34,528 nt of DNA from a bacterium. Lineage in GTDB: Bacteria; Vulcanimicrobiota; Xenobia; Xenobiales; JADMJV01. The notes beneath the pieces are model-generated. The model did not search any database, was not told where the DNA came from, and worked only from the letters and a program-made list of their open reading frames with translations. The position numbers and the translations under genes are program-made. Numbering within the stretch: position 1 is the first letter of the stretch; each line of letters starts with the position of its first letter. Shown here in pieces: positions 24,858 through 32,213 of this stretch. The DNA is taken from assembly GCA_018266105.1 (NCBI GenBank), contig JAFEBA010000032.1:1-34528 (forward strand). The letters are read 5' to 3'.

Positions 24858-25352
24858 ATGCCCGGTAAAATCTTAGGTGTGGATGTCGGCGGAGTCATTA
24901 TCGACCGCCAGAACGACAAGACAGATACGTCCTTCTTTGGACCCAACTACCTGCAGACCAGCGCTTGCGAGGGGGTTTTCGAATGCCTGCGCTCGGCTCA
25001 TCAGGCTGGCTTCGAAATTCACGTGGTTAGCAAGTGTGGTCCGAATACCCAGCGCAAAACCCTGGAATGGCTGCAGCATCACGACTTCTACAGGCGCACG
25101 GGAGTCGCGCCAGCGAGAGTTCACTTCTGTCGCACGCGACCCCAGAAGGCTCCGATTTGCAAACAGCAGGGAATCACCCACTTTGTGGATGACCGACTGG
25201 ATGTGCTCGACCATCTGGTCGACGTAGGCCATCTCTTCCTGTTTCAGCCAAACTCGGAGGATGAGGCGCGCTGGCGTCGCGGCCACCGGGCTCGGCTGGT
25301 CAGTCGCTGGTCACAGGTGCTTGAAGAAATTGCGGGGGTACACTGTCGGTGA
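24858..25352 (+). CDS. HAD-like protein (nucleotidase-like family)
   Basis: 164 residues with a strong AAAGGAGG ribosome site. HAD motif I is LGVDVGGVIIDRQND with D9; motif II is VVSKCG; motif IV is FVDDRLDVLDH. The residues following D9 are V-G, so the second Asp of the usual D-x-D, which acts as acid/base, is Gly. A conserved bacterial family with DVGGV-type motif I and the downstream SKCG and HDFYRRTG segments exists, so this is a family feature and not a local loss. It is divergent from the LysR regulator; its 3' end overlaps the convergent KptA gene by 53 bases. Confidence 0.75.
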   Translation: MPGKILGVDVGGVIIDRQNDKTDTSFFGPNYLQTSACEGVFECLRSAHQAGFEIHVVSKCGPNTQRKTLEWLQHHDFYRRTGVAPARVHFCRTRPQKAPICKQQGITHFVDDRLDVLDHLVDVGHLFLFQPNSEDEARWRRGHRARLVSRWSQVLEEIAGVHCR

Positions 25353-25842
25353 GCCAGACTCCGTTGTCGGAGCGATAGAACAGGTATCCCTCAGAATGCA
25401 TGAGTCCGGCCCGAACGGTCAGGATGACTGCCTGGCCGCGGCGCTGTCCGACCTGGGCGGCCGTTCCGGGCTCGGAGGAAAGGTGAACGTGATGACGCTG
25501 CCCCTTGAGCAGGCCCTGCTTGAGGATGGATTCCAGGCTGGTTCGGGGGGTGCCGTGATAGAGGATGGCCGGAGGCATCTGAGATTGCAGCCCTAAGTCG
25601 ACGGGGACGCTATGGCCCTGGTTGGCACGCATTCGTGTGCCTTCCAGGGCAAAGCGCTGCTTGTCGCTGTTGCGCGTAACACGCTGCAAGTCTTCCAGGC
25701 TGGCGTGGATCTCCTGGCGCCCGAGTGCCTCCAGCAATTCGCTCACCTCAACCCAGCCGCCGGGCTGCAAGGGGAGGTCCAGCTCCTGAGGAGCGTGGCG
25801 CAGGTAGTAACTGAGCGCTCTGCTAAGTCGCCTGTCATCCAT
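25300..25842 (-). CDS. kptA: RNA 2'-phosphotransferase (Tpt1/KptA family)
   Basis: 180 residues from the ATG at 25842. The N-terminal domain carries LSRALSYYLRHAPQELDL and WVEVSELLEAL; the C-terminal ADP-ribosyltransferase-like domain has LYHGTPRTSLESILKQGL, then HHVHLSS and VILTVRAG, GYLFYRSDNGVWLTDSVPP. These are the diagnostic motifs of KptA, which removes an internal 2'-phosphate from RNA with NAD, giving ADP-ribose 1'',2''-cyclic phosphate. The Arg-His-Arg-Arg active-site set seems complete (RH at 15-16, H of HGT, R in VRAG). In bacteria the natural substrate is unclear, because they lack the fungal-type tRNA ligase. Confidence 0.88.
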   Translation of the reverse strand: MDDRRLSRALSYYLRHAPQELDLPLQPGGWVEVSELLEALGRQEIHASLEDLQRVTRNSDKQRFALEGTRMRANQGHSVPVDLGLQSQMPPAILYHGTPRTSLESILKQGLLKGQRHHVHLSSEPGTAAQVGQRRGQAVILTVRAGLMHSEGYLFYRSDNGVWLTDSVPPQFLQAPVTSD

Positions 25843-25918
25843 GGCAGACACCTTGGCATGGAACCCAGCCCGGGTCAATGGGGTTGAAACGGATTACTTT
25901 CTCATGCGAGGTGTTTCT

Positions 25919-26323
25919 ATGCGTAATCTTTTTGTAGCCGCCGTCATTGGAGCCGTGTGTTCGGCAGCCTATGCCGATGTGGCTGTGGAAGACGTCTTGG
26001 CCCGCCGCCAGGGGGCGGACATCAATGTGCGCGTGACCGTCAACAATCCAGCCAAAACTACCCAGAAGGGGCCGGTCAAGATCACCCTGTCTGTCCGCCA
26101 GACGAGCAATGACCAGTGGCAGGTGATCAAGACCTGGACCGACATCTCCAAACTGGCCGCCGGCAACCGTGTCTCTCGCGACTTCTTTCAGGCCAATCAT
26201 CCTCTGTTGCACCAGCTGGCCGAGCAGGGTGCCTTCGAGATCAAAGCCGTAGCCGAAGCTCCGGGCGCGCCCAAGGTGGGTGAAAAGGTTGTATCCTGGA
26301 AAGACACGATGAAGGGCCACTAG
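25919..26323 (+). CDS. Small exported protein, unknown
   Basis: 134 residues. Signal peptide of about 19 residues (NLFVAAVIGAVCSAAYA, cut before DVAVED). The rest looks like an Ig-like or FxLYD-type beta sandwich (INVRVTVNNPAKTT, VKITLSVRQTSNDQW, QVIKTWTDISKLAAGN), the class that often binds other envelope proteins. The ATG at 25919 follows GCGAGGTG; the longer frame upstream lacks a signal sequence. It overlaps the next convergent stop by 4 bases. Function unknown. Confidence 0.7.
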   Translation: MRNLFVAAVIGAVCSAAYADVAVEDVLARRQGADINVRVTVNNPAKTTQKGPVKITLSVRQTSNDQWQVIKTWTDISKLAAGNRVSRDFFQANHPLLHQLAEQGAFEIKAVAEAPGAPKVGEKVVSWKDTMKGH

Positions 26324-26907
26324 CCTGCTTTCGAATGGCGGCTATGAACCATATAGCCGGCTCGGCCCACCAGGCTGGCAATCGCTAGCGACTGGCCCAG
26401 GTGCCCACCGACCCCGGTGGCCATCAGGGCAAGCCCTACCGATGCTCCCAACTGAGTCAGTCCCATGGCGGTGGTCTCGGTATCTTGACGAAGCAGGCCC
26501 TCCCCCAGACAGTAAGTTCCCAGCAGCGCTTCCGAAACAATGCCGGTCATTCCCGGAATCATGCCGCCCAGACCCAGGCCAAGTCGCATGACTCCGCCCA
26601 CCTGAAGCCCCAGGTGATCGTTCTGGCGTCCCTGCTCGAGAACTTTGCGGGCATCCACCAAGGTCACCACGCCGTCCCAAATGTTTAATGCGGTCAGGGC
26701 CGGTCCATCGACGGTGTTTAGGAGCAGTGCCCCGACTTCGTCGACTTCGGTCCAGCGGGCCAGCTCGGCCATACTGTGGAGACCGGTTCGCGCCAATCGC
26801 TGCATGCGCCCGGAGGTTTCAGGCGGTTCAGGCGGTGGCGTAGGTCCCTGCGGGGAGCGCAGGGGCAGACGAGGCGGGATCACGAGTCGGGCCTGAACCG
26901 ATTTCAT
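26320..26907 (-). CDS. Hydrophobic Gly-rich protein, unknown
   Basis: 195 residues from the ATG at 26907. A proline-rich N terminus (PPRLPLRSPQGPTPPPEPPE) is followed by a helical domain with two or three weakly hydrophobic helices (RLGLGLGGMIPGMTGIVSEA, GLTQLGASVGLALMATGVGG, SLAIASLVGRAGYMV). Composition resembles the Gly/Ala helices of the repeat protein at 7637, but there is no clear shared motif. It may be a membrane or membrane-associated protein. I do not recognise a family. Confidence 0.5.
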   Translation of the reverse strand: MKSVQARLVIPPRLPLRSPQGPTPPPEPPETSGRMQRLARTGLHSMAELARWTEVDEVGALLLNTVDGPALTALNIWDGVVTLVDARKVLEQGRQNDHLGLQVGGVMRLGLGLGGMIPGMTGIVSEALLGTYCLGEGLLRQDTETTAMGLTQLGASVGLALMATGVGGHLGQSLAIASLVGRAGYMVHSRHSKAG

Positions 26908-27020
26908 GGTTTCTACATTGTCAAAGAGAAATGGCGCCGGTATTTCCGATCTTTGAACATCGAGACAAGTCGAGGACCGGAACGCTTGCCTGCCCAACCG
27001 GCGGGTCGTAGACTGATGGC

Positions 27021-27653
27021 ATGAACCGATTGCTTCCCTGGCTGGCCCTGATTTTCAGCGCGGCCGTTCTGGTCGTGCTCTATCCATACTTCCCGGAACG
27101 CTGGCCCATCCATTGGGGAGCCGACGGTCAGGCGAATGGCTGGGCCGGCAAGCACCCCATCGGGGCCGCATTCCCTTTGCTGTTCGCCTTTGTCTTCACG
27201 CTGGTGTTGGAGGCAGCCGGTTGGCTGCACTTCAAATTCCGCAATTCTCGACTCTCCCCCGAGTGGTCGGAGCGGATGGCCCTGGCCAACCAGAAATGCT
27301 TGCGCGGCATGTCGCTGATGATCAACCTCTTCTTTGGCTACCTCGCCTGTAGACTGCCCTTCGGACCTCCCCACCCGCTGTCAATCGTGCTGCTGGTGCT
27401 GGTCGCGGTCGCCTACCCGGTCTACAGCTTCACCCGGCTCACCCGCGAAATGAGTCGAAAAGGCGAATTGCCGGCCGGCTACCGGGGCCTAACCTATAAC
27501 GATCCGGACGATCCGAGAATTTGGGTTCCCAAGCTGGGGGGCTACGGCTGGACGCTCAACTTCGCTCACACCCGGGCGCGACTGATCATGCTGGCATTGG
27601 TAGCCTTTCCCCTGGTGTTGGTGTTGGCAACGGTGCTGCTCAAACACCCATAG
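27021..27653 (+). CDS. DUF1648/DUF5808 membrane protein
   Basis: 210 residues with about four transmembrane helices. The loop after helix 1 reads YPYFPERWPIHWGADGQANG, the DUF1648 signature found in SdpI-like immunity proteins. The loop YNDPDDPRIWVPKLGGYGWT, then LNFAH, is the DUF5808 signature. Proteins with this pair occur singly in many bacteria; some SdpI relatives protect against toxins, but no toxin gene is near. It is divergent from the preceding gene over 113 bases. Confidence 0.8.
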   Translation: MNRLLPWLALIFSAAVLVVLYPYFPERWPIHWGADGQANGWAGKHPIGAAFPLLFAFVFTLVLEAAGWLHFKFRNSRLSPEWSERMALANQKCLRGMSLMINLFFGYLACRLPFGPPHPLSIVLLVLVAVAYPVYSFTRLTREMSRKGELPAGYRGLTYNDPDDPRIWVPKLGGYGWTLNFAHTRARLIMLALVAFPLVLVLATVLLKHP

Positions 27654-27662
27654 CAAGCTGAG

Positions 27663-28682
27663 CTAAGAACCCGCCGGCTTGAGTGGCAGCCGAACAAATG
27701 CAAGATTGGCGCTCAGAGCAGGCTTCAAGAGCTCCTCCAGGTCAGCGGCCGGAGGCTGAAAGCTGTTGCCAACCTCCAGGGTCATCGCTCGGATCTGATG
27801 TGCATGCAAGAGCTCCATGGAGTTTCCCGTCATTGTATAGAGCTCAGCCCCGCTCTGAAACTTATACTTCTGCTCAGGATTCATTCGGGCATTGAGAGCA
27901 GCGTATTCCTCTTCGCTAGCATTGGCTGGAAAAAGGAGCCAGTTGCCAAAACCGTGATTATCCAGCACGGCGACGGTTCGCGCACGCTTGAGTTCGAGAT
28001 GGATCATCGCTTGCACTTCCAACTCCGAGGCGCCGTAGGGGCCTCGGTAAAGCTCCGATTCGGGACGGTCAGAGGCGCCCACATCATCCCCTGGCTCGGG
28101 CCCGTCCTCAGACCTACGATAGAGTTCAGGGTGGTCCGCATCGGCGTAGTTGCGATTCAGATCGACCCCATTGCGGTTGGTGCGGTAGCTATTATCGTGA
28201 TCGCGGGAATACTCGTAGCCATCAGGATTGACCAGCGGAACGATCCAGATTTCACGGTCGCTCTCGGGCTGGATCAACTCGGCTAATTTCAAGGGGACGG
28301 CCACGCTGGCCCACTCACGAGCGTGTGTGCCACCCGTAACGACCACCGCTGGCTGCCGCCCTTCCGGCTGATTTCCCACACGCAGAGCCCAAATATCGCG
28401 ATTCTCCTTGGTCTTGCCCAGGCTGACCAGTTGAAACCCAGGGCGTGCGGCCAAAATCCTTAAACTTTCCGTCACCCGCTCATAACTGGGATAAAGGTCC
28501 CGTTCCGGCAAGCGAGTGTCGGTGAGCGCATATTTCCACTCTTCCAGCGGCCGGCCATTTGCACGTAGCTCCTCATCCGAGAGGAAATGGTCCCCATCCT
28601 TGTCCAGGCGGCGGGCCAGAGCCAGGCGCTCCGCTCGGATGGGTAGGCGCTCGAGGTTCAGTTCTAAAGTATAGGGCAACAC
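27663..28682 (-). CDS. M14 zinc carboxypeptidase with an EF-hand
   Basis: 339 residues. Zinc ligands are H120 and E123 (GGTHAREWAS) and the later His in VAVLDNHGFG; substrate contacts include NRNGVDLNRNY and the catalytic Glu in MTLEVGNSF. The N-terminal domain carries one complete EF-hand loop, DKDGDHFLSDEE (27-38), which should bind calcium. No signal peptide is visible although most M14 enzymes are secreted; an upstream start does not add one. It removes C-terminal residues from peptides or cell-wall stem peptides. It is divergent, over 11 bases, from the next gene. Confidence 0.85.
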   Translation of the reverse strand: MLPYTLELNLERLPIRAERLALARRLDKDGDHFLSDEELRANGRPLEEWKYALTDTRLPERDLYPSYERVTESLRILAARPGFQLVSLGKTKENRDIWALRVGNQPEGRQPAVVVTGGTHAREWASVAVPLKLAELIQPESDREIWIVPLVNPDGYEYSRDHDNSYRTNRNGVDLNRNYADADHPELYRRSEDGPEPGDDVGASDRPESELYRGPYGASELEVQAMIHLELKRARTVAVLDNHGFGNWLLFPANASEEEYAALNARMNPEQKYKFQSGAELYTMTGNSMELLHAHQIRAMTLEVGNSFQPPAADLEELLKPALSANLAFVRLPLKPAGS

Positions 28683-28693
28683 AATCTCTAGGA

Positions 28694-29182
28694 ATGATGC
28701 CCTTCGCTCTGAAGTTCCCGGGACTGATGCAACGAATTGAATCTGATTGGTACGGCCAAAGAGCCGGTTTCCCCGTGCTCTGGTCTCTGGAAGTCTTCGA
28801 CGATCGGCTGGAGTTCCAGTTTGAGAGCGGGGCCCCGGCCGTTTGCGAGGAAGCGGAAGGCTTCGTGGCCGGGCTGTGGCAAAAGGATGTGGGAGAGATC
28901 TTCCTGATCGCGCAAGACGGTCGCTATCAGGAGTTCAACCTCAGTCCGACAGGCGCCTGGTGGAGCGCTCGCTTTCGCGGTTACCGGGATCAAGAATGCG
29001 AATGCCCCTGTCCTTCCGTGCGGACAACCGCCTCGCGTTCGCGTGCTGGGTGGCGAGCCCAACTGTCCGTCTCATGTTCCGAAATCATCGAATGGGATCG
29101 TTTTCAAATCACGGCTATTTTGGGCGGGCGCTACTTCAGCACTGGCCGCTGCGAGGGCGAACCAGACTTTCACAGGTTTTAA
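28694..29182 (+). CDS. CBM9/DOMON-like beta-sandwich protein
   Basis: 162 residues. The sequence LWSLEVFDDRLEFQFESGAP, then VAGLWQKDVGEIFLIAQDGR, YQEFNLSPTGAWWSARFRGY follows the pattern of CBM9-like domains (family usual text: G-L-W-x-x-D-V-x-E-x-F-L, then Y-x-E-F-N-L-S-P-x-G-x-W-W). There is no signal peptide, so its ligand is unclear. The start is one of two adjacent ATG codons (28694, 28697). It shares a very short divergent region with the M14 peptidase. Confidence 0.65.
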   Translation: MMPFALKFPGLMQRIESDWYGQRAGFPVLWSLEVFDDRLEFQFESGAPAVCEEAEGFVAGLWQKDVGEIFLIAQDGRYQEFNLSPTGAWWSARFRGYRDQECECPCPSVRTTASRSRAGWRAQLSVSCSEIIEWDRFQITAILGGRYFSTGRCEGEPDFHRF

Positions 29183-29251
29183 AAAAAAGCGGCGCCGCCC
29201 CGGGGATTGGTGCTAGTGTGGGGAGGAAGAAGCGGGGCGACGCCTGGAAAC

Positions 29252-29719
29252 TTAAAGTGCGTTGACCGTCACCGGCGGCTTGATATCCGGCTCCTGGCCT
29301 TTTACATAGGCCTTGGCGAGGTCAATGAGAGTGCCGATTCTCCCTTTTTCAGGCTCCCAGTAGGTGGCCGTCTCGGGGATCACATCGATCAGCACCAGAC
29401 CTGGTTGCTCAGGCCCCTGGGGAAACCAGATCTTCCAGTCTTCCTGCCAGAGCCGCTGGATCCGCTCGCGGTCCTGGTTCAGCCGGGCGCGACCGGAAAG
29501 GCTGACCCAGGCCCGATTGCCAGGGTTGTAGTAGGCCAGATTGATACGCGGGTCTTGCTGCAAATCTTGAATTTTAGCGGTATCCATAGCGGCCACAAAC
29601 CAGATCGGCGAGTCTGGCTGGGGTTTCTGAGTAGCCATGGGACGTGAATGCATCAAACCATCGCGACCCATGGTGGTCATCATTGCTGTGTCGAATTCCC
29701 GAATCAGGTCATTAAGCAT
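29252..29719 (-). CDS. Pyridoxamine-5'-phosphate-oxidase-fold stress protein
   Basis: 155 residues. MTTMGRDGLMHSRPMA, IWFVAAMDTAKIQDLQQDPR, INLAYYNPGNRAWVSLSGRA and ATYWEPEKGRIGTLIDLAKA match general-stress-protein-26-like members of the split-barrel flavin family. Such proteins bind FMN or FAD, usually without proven activity. An AAGGAGA ribosome site sits directly upstream, and it follows the YpfJ-like gene by 11 bases, forming a two-gene operon. Confidence 0.88.
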   Translation of the reverse strand: MLNDLIREFDTAMMTTMGRDGLMHSRPMATQKPQPDSPIWFVAAMDTAKIQDLQQDPRINLAYYNPGNRAWVSLSGRARLNQDRERIQRLWQEDWKIWFPQGPEQPGLVLIDVIPETATYWEPEKGRIGTLIDLAKAYVKGQEPDIKPPVTVNAL

Positions 29720-29730
29720 ACATGTTCTCC

Positions 29731-30537
29731 TTAAATCTCGTTTGCACTAAAAGTATCGCCTTGATCAGGATCACCACTGTCGAGCCCCTTCTTGAACCAA
29801 CGCACCCTCTGATCAGAAGTGCCGTGAGTAAATGAATCCGGCACGACATATCCTTGAGTTTGCTTCTGAAGCTTGTCGTCACCCACGCTGGAAGCGGCTT
29901 GCAGAGCCTCCTCGACATCTCCGACCTCTAAAAGGTGCTGCTGGCGGGCATAGTGAGCCCAGATGCCGGCGTAGAAATCTGCCTGCAGCTCCAACCGCAC
30001 GGACAGCTGATTGCGCCTGGCTTCCCCAGCTTGAGCCATGAGGGCGTGGACGCGCTTGAGAGTGCCAGTCTGGTTTTGGACATGATGACCAACCTCGTGG
30101 GCGATCACATAGGCCTCGGCAAAATCGCCGGGAGCACCGAGCTTTCGGGTCAGTTCTTTATAGAAGTCCAGGTCAATGTAGACGCGCTGATCCTCGCCAC
30201 AATAGAACGGCCCCACGCTGGCACTGGCCTGACCGCAGCTCGACTCCGTGGCGCCCGAGAACAACACCAGATGCGGGTCGCTATAACCGGGGACAAGTTT
30301 GTGCCAGACATCTTCGGTGCTGGCCAGAACTTTTGAAACGAATTGCCGCTCTTTTGGATCCTGTTGGCCAGGGGCGGAGTGATGACTGGCGGGCGGGAGC
30401 ACCGCTCGGGGATCCACTCCAAAATACATGGCCACCAGGGCCAAAACCAAGGTCCCCAGACCGCCTCGGACCATGCCCCCACCGCTCCCGCGGCGGTCCT
30501 CCACATTGCTGCTTTCGCGCATACCGTCGACTAACAT
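29731..30537 (-). CDS. Neutral zinc metallopeptidase (YpfJ family)
   Basis: 268 residues. MRESSNVEDRRG at the N terminus is the family signature, followed by a transmembrane helix (about 26-40, GLGTLVLALVAMYFG). The catalytic motif HEVGHH is at 147-152, with E148, and a downstream RLELQADFYAG supplies the third ligand. The peptidase domain should lie on the outside of the membrane. Cys101 and Cys113 could form a disulfide. Substrate unknown. It precedes the stress protein in one operon. Confidence 0.9.
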   Translation of the reverse strand: MLVDGMRESSNVEDRRGSGGGMVRGGLGTLVLALVAMYFGVDPRAVLPPASHHSAPGQQDPKERQFVSKVLASTEDVWHKLVPGYSDPHLVLFSGATESSCGQASASVGPFYCGEDQRVYIDLDFYKELTRKLGAPGDFAEAYVIAHEVGHHVQNQTGTLKRVHALMAQAGEARRNQLSVRLELQADFYAGIWAHYARQQHLLEVGDVEEALQAASSVGDDKLQKQTQGYVVPDSFTHGTSDQRVRWFKKGLDSGDPDQGDTFSANEI

Positions 30538-30647
30538 AGGCTCAGTCTAGGGAGATTTCATGTCGGTCGTCAGATACCAGGGTTGCCAGAACTTCGTACG
30601 CCAATACCTTTCAGGTCCGTTTCAGGGCCCACGGGTAGTCTTGAGGA

Positions 30648-32069
30648 ATGCGGATAGGGAATCTCGTGGTGAAGATCCCGCCGGGAGCGTCCTTAAGTGA
30701 ACTCGATGCCAAAGTGCGTGAAGGCGAAATCGCCGGCTATCGCCAGGATGGCGATCAGGTCATCATCGAGCTGACACCCCGGTCGGATGTAGAGAAATTG
30801 AAGGCTCTGGCCTTGCCTCGCCCCTCACTCGGAGTCTGGCAAAAACTTTCTCAGGTCCTGATCCCTCCGCAACGCGAAGAGACCTGTGCCCCTGAGTACC
30901 TGAAACTGCGAGCCTGGCAGGTAGCCGGCGGAGTGGTGGGAGGGGCGCTCACCTACTGCGGCGCCACCATGCTTTTCAACTCCCAGCAAGCTTCTTTCCC
31001 CAATGGTCAGGGTATCGCTATGGCCGGAGCCTGGAATTCCTATGTGGGCCTGGCCGCCAATACAGCAGCTTCCATGACTGTTGCCCGCAAGGGCGATGTG
31101 GACCCGAAACGAGTAGCACTTTACGCCGGCCTCTGGTCGACCGCCAACACCTTTGCTCAATACGCCGCGGCCGCTTACCTGCCAGCCCAGCATTTACCAA
31201 CTTCGCTGGCGCTCAACGTGAGCGGAGCATTCTCGGGCAACCTGGGGGGCTCGGCTGGAACCCACGTAGCCAACCATATGGTGGTCGAACACGCCCGCGG
31301 TACGGTGGGAGCCATCAACGGGAACCAAGACCGCTTCGCCGGGCTGCTCGGGACCCCGTTGGGAATCGGTGTTCAGTACGCCTGCTCAGCCGCCCACTTG
31401 AACCCCACACTGGCGCCGATCGCCATTTTGGGAAGCGCCCTACTTTTTTGCAATCTACAGCAGATCAACGCCATGCGTTTTGAAAGCGTGGATCGCCTGC
31501 AGTTGGAAAAACTGGTCGGCTCCCTGCTGGAGGGACAAGAACCTGAATCGGTCAAACCTTCCGGTTTGCTAGGTACGATTAAGGAAGTTTTCGCCCCACC
31601 GCCTGAGCAGGAGGGCGCGATCAAGCATCTTTCTTCGGCTGGACCCCTGCTTCAAGAAGAGCGCGTTTCGATGCTGGCCAGCGAGGACTACCTGGTCGGG
31701 CAGGCCGGACTCGTGTTCCGCCAAAACTGCGGCGTAAACTCCTTGATTCGAGGCACCGCTCACGCCCTGATGCTAAAAAAGTGTGAAAGCCTGAAAGACC
31801 TGGCCGAAAAAGCCTCTCCCGGCAAAGGCGAGCTCTTGCTCACCGAGCTGAGTTACCGCGCTCTGCCGGGAGGCTCCAGCTGGAAAGACCAGTTGAGCCT
31901 TAAGGGCTGGCATATTCACCCCACCAAGCTCCAGGTAGGCGTCGAACAGAAATGGCGAGGCAAGCCTTACCAGGTGGAAGCCATCTCGGCCAAAGACCTT
32001 CAAGAACTGCTGGCCAACCCCAGCCTGGACGGCCTGAAGGCCGTCATGAAAGGCAGTCCGCTGCTGTAG
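30648..32069 (+). CDS. RUS1/DUF647-like membrane protein
   Basis: 473 residues. A small beta domain (1-47) precedes a helical membrane core that follows the RUS family (ROOT UV-B SENSITIVE, DUF647) step by step: PEYLKLRAWQVAGGVVGGAL (82-101) for the family's xYLxxQxWDxxQ helix, DVDPKRVALYAGLW (150-163) for D-x-K-x-W-R-x-x-A-D, and the hallmark N-x-x-x-A-x-x-G-x-x-G-G-[S/A] segment at 190-202, followed by H210, NGNQ (224-227) and LLGTPLG (233-239). The C-terminal part (330-470) is soluble and has EERVSMLASEDYL. RUS proteins are best known in plants, linked to vitamin B6 and auxin. The match is by eye and divergent. GAGGA abuts the ATG; GTG at 30666 is an alternative start. Confidence 0.5.
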   Translation: MRIGNLVVKIPPGASLSELDAKVREGEIAGYRQDGDQVIIELTPRSDVEKLKALALPRPSLGVWQKLSQVLIPPQREETCAPEYLKLRAWQVAGGVVGGALTYCGATMLFNSQQASFPNGQGIAMAGAWNSYVGLAANTAASMTVARKGDVDPKRVALYAGLWSTANTFAQYAAAAYLPAQHLPTSLALNVSGAFSGNLGGSAGTHVANHMVVEHARGTVGAINGNQDRFAGLLGTPLGIGVQYACSAAHLNPTLAPIAILGSALLFCNLQQINAMRFESVDRLQLEKLVGSLLEGQEPESVKPSGLLGTIKEVFAPPPEQEGAIKHLSSAGPLLQEERVSMLASEDYLVGQAGLVFRQNCGVNSLIRGTAHALMLKKCESLKDLAEKASPGKGELLLTELSYRALPGGSSWKDQLSLKGWHIHPTKLQVGVEQKWRGKPYQVEAISAKDLQELLANPSLDGLKAVMKGSPLL

Positions 32070-32213
32070 GTCCAGCCGGAGGACCTCGTCGTGCTCTGGC
32101 CAGGGCTATCCTGCTGGCGCGATCCACCAACCGTAGCCTGTGGAACGGCGCTCAGGATGGTTGAGCTCGCGGCTGCCTCCCCAAATCTCTTCCATCAGGA
32201 AAGCTGGATCGAC

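Noticed and set aside
29160..29250. GC-palindrome plus A run after the CBM9-like gene as a terminator
   Set aside because: GCGGCGCCGC has no loop to fold as a hairpin, so a terminator cannot be supported.
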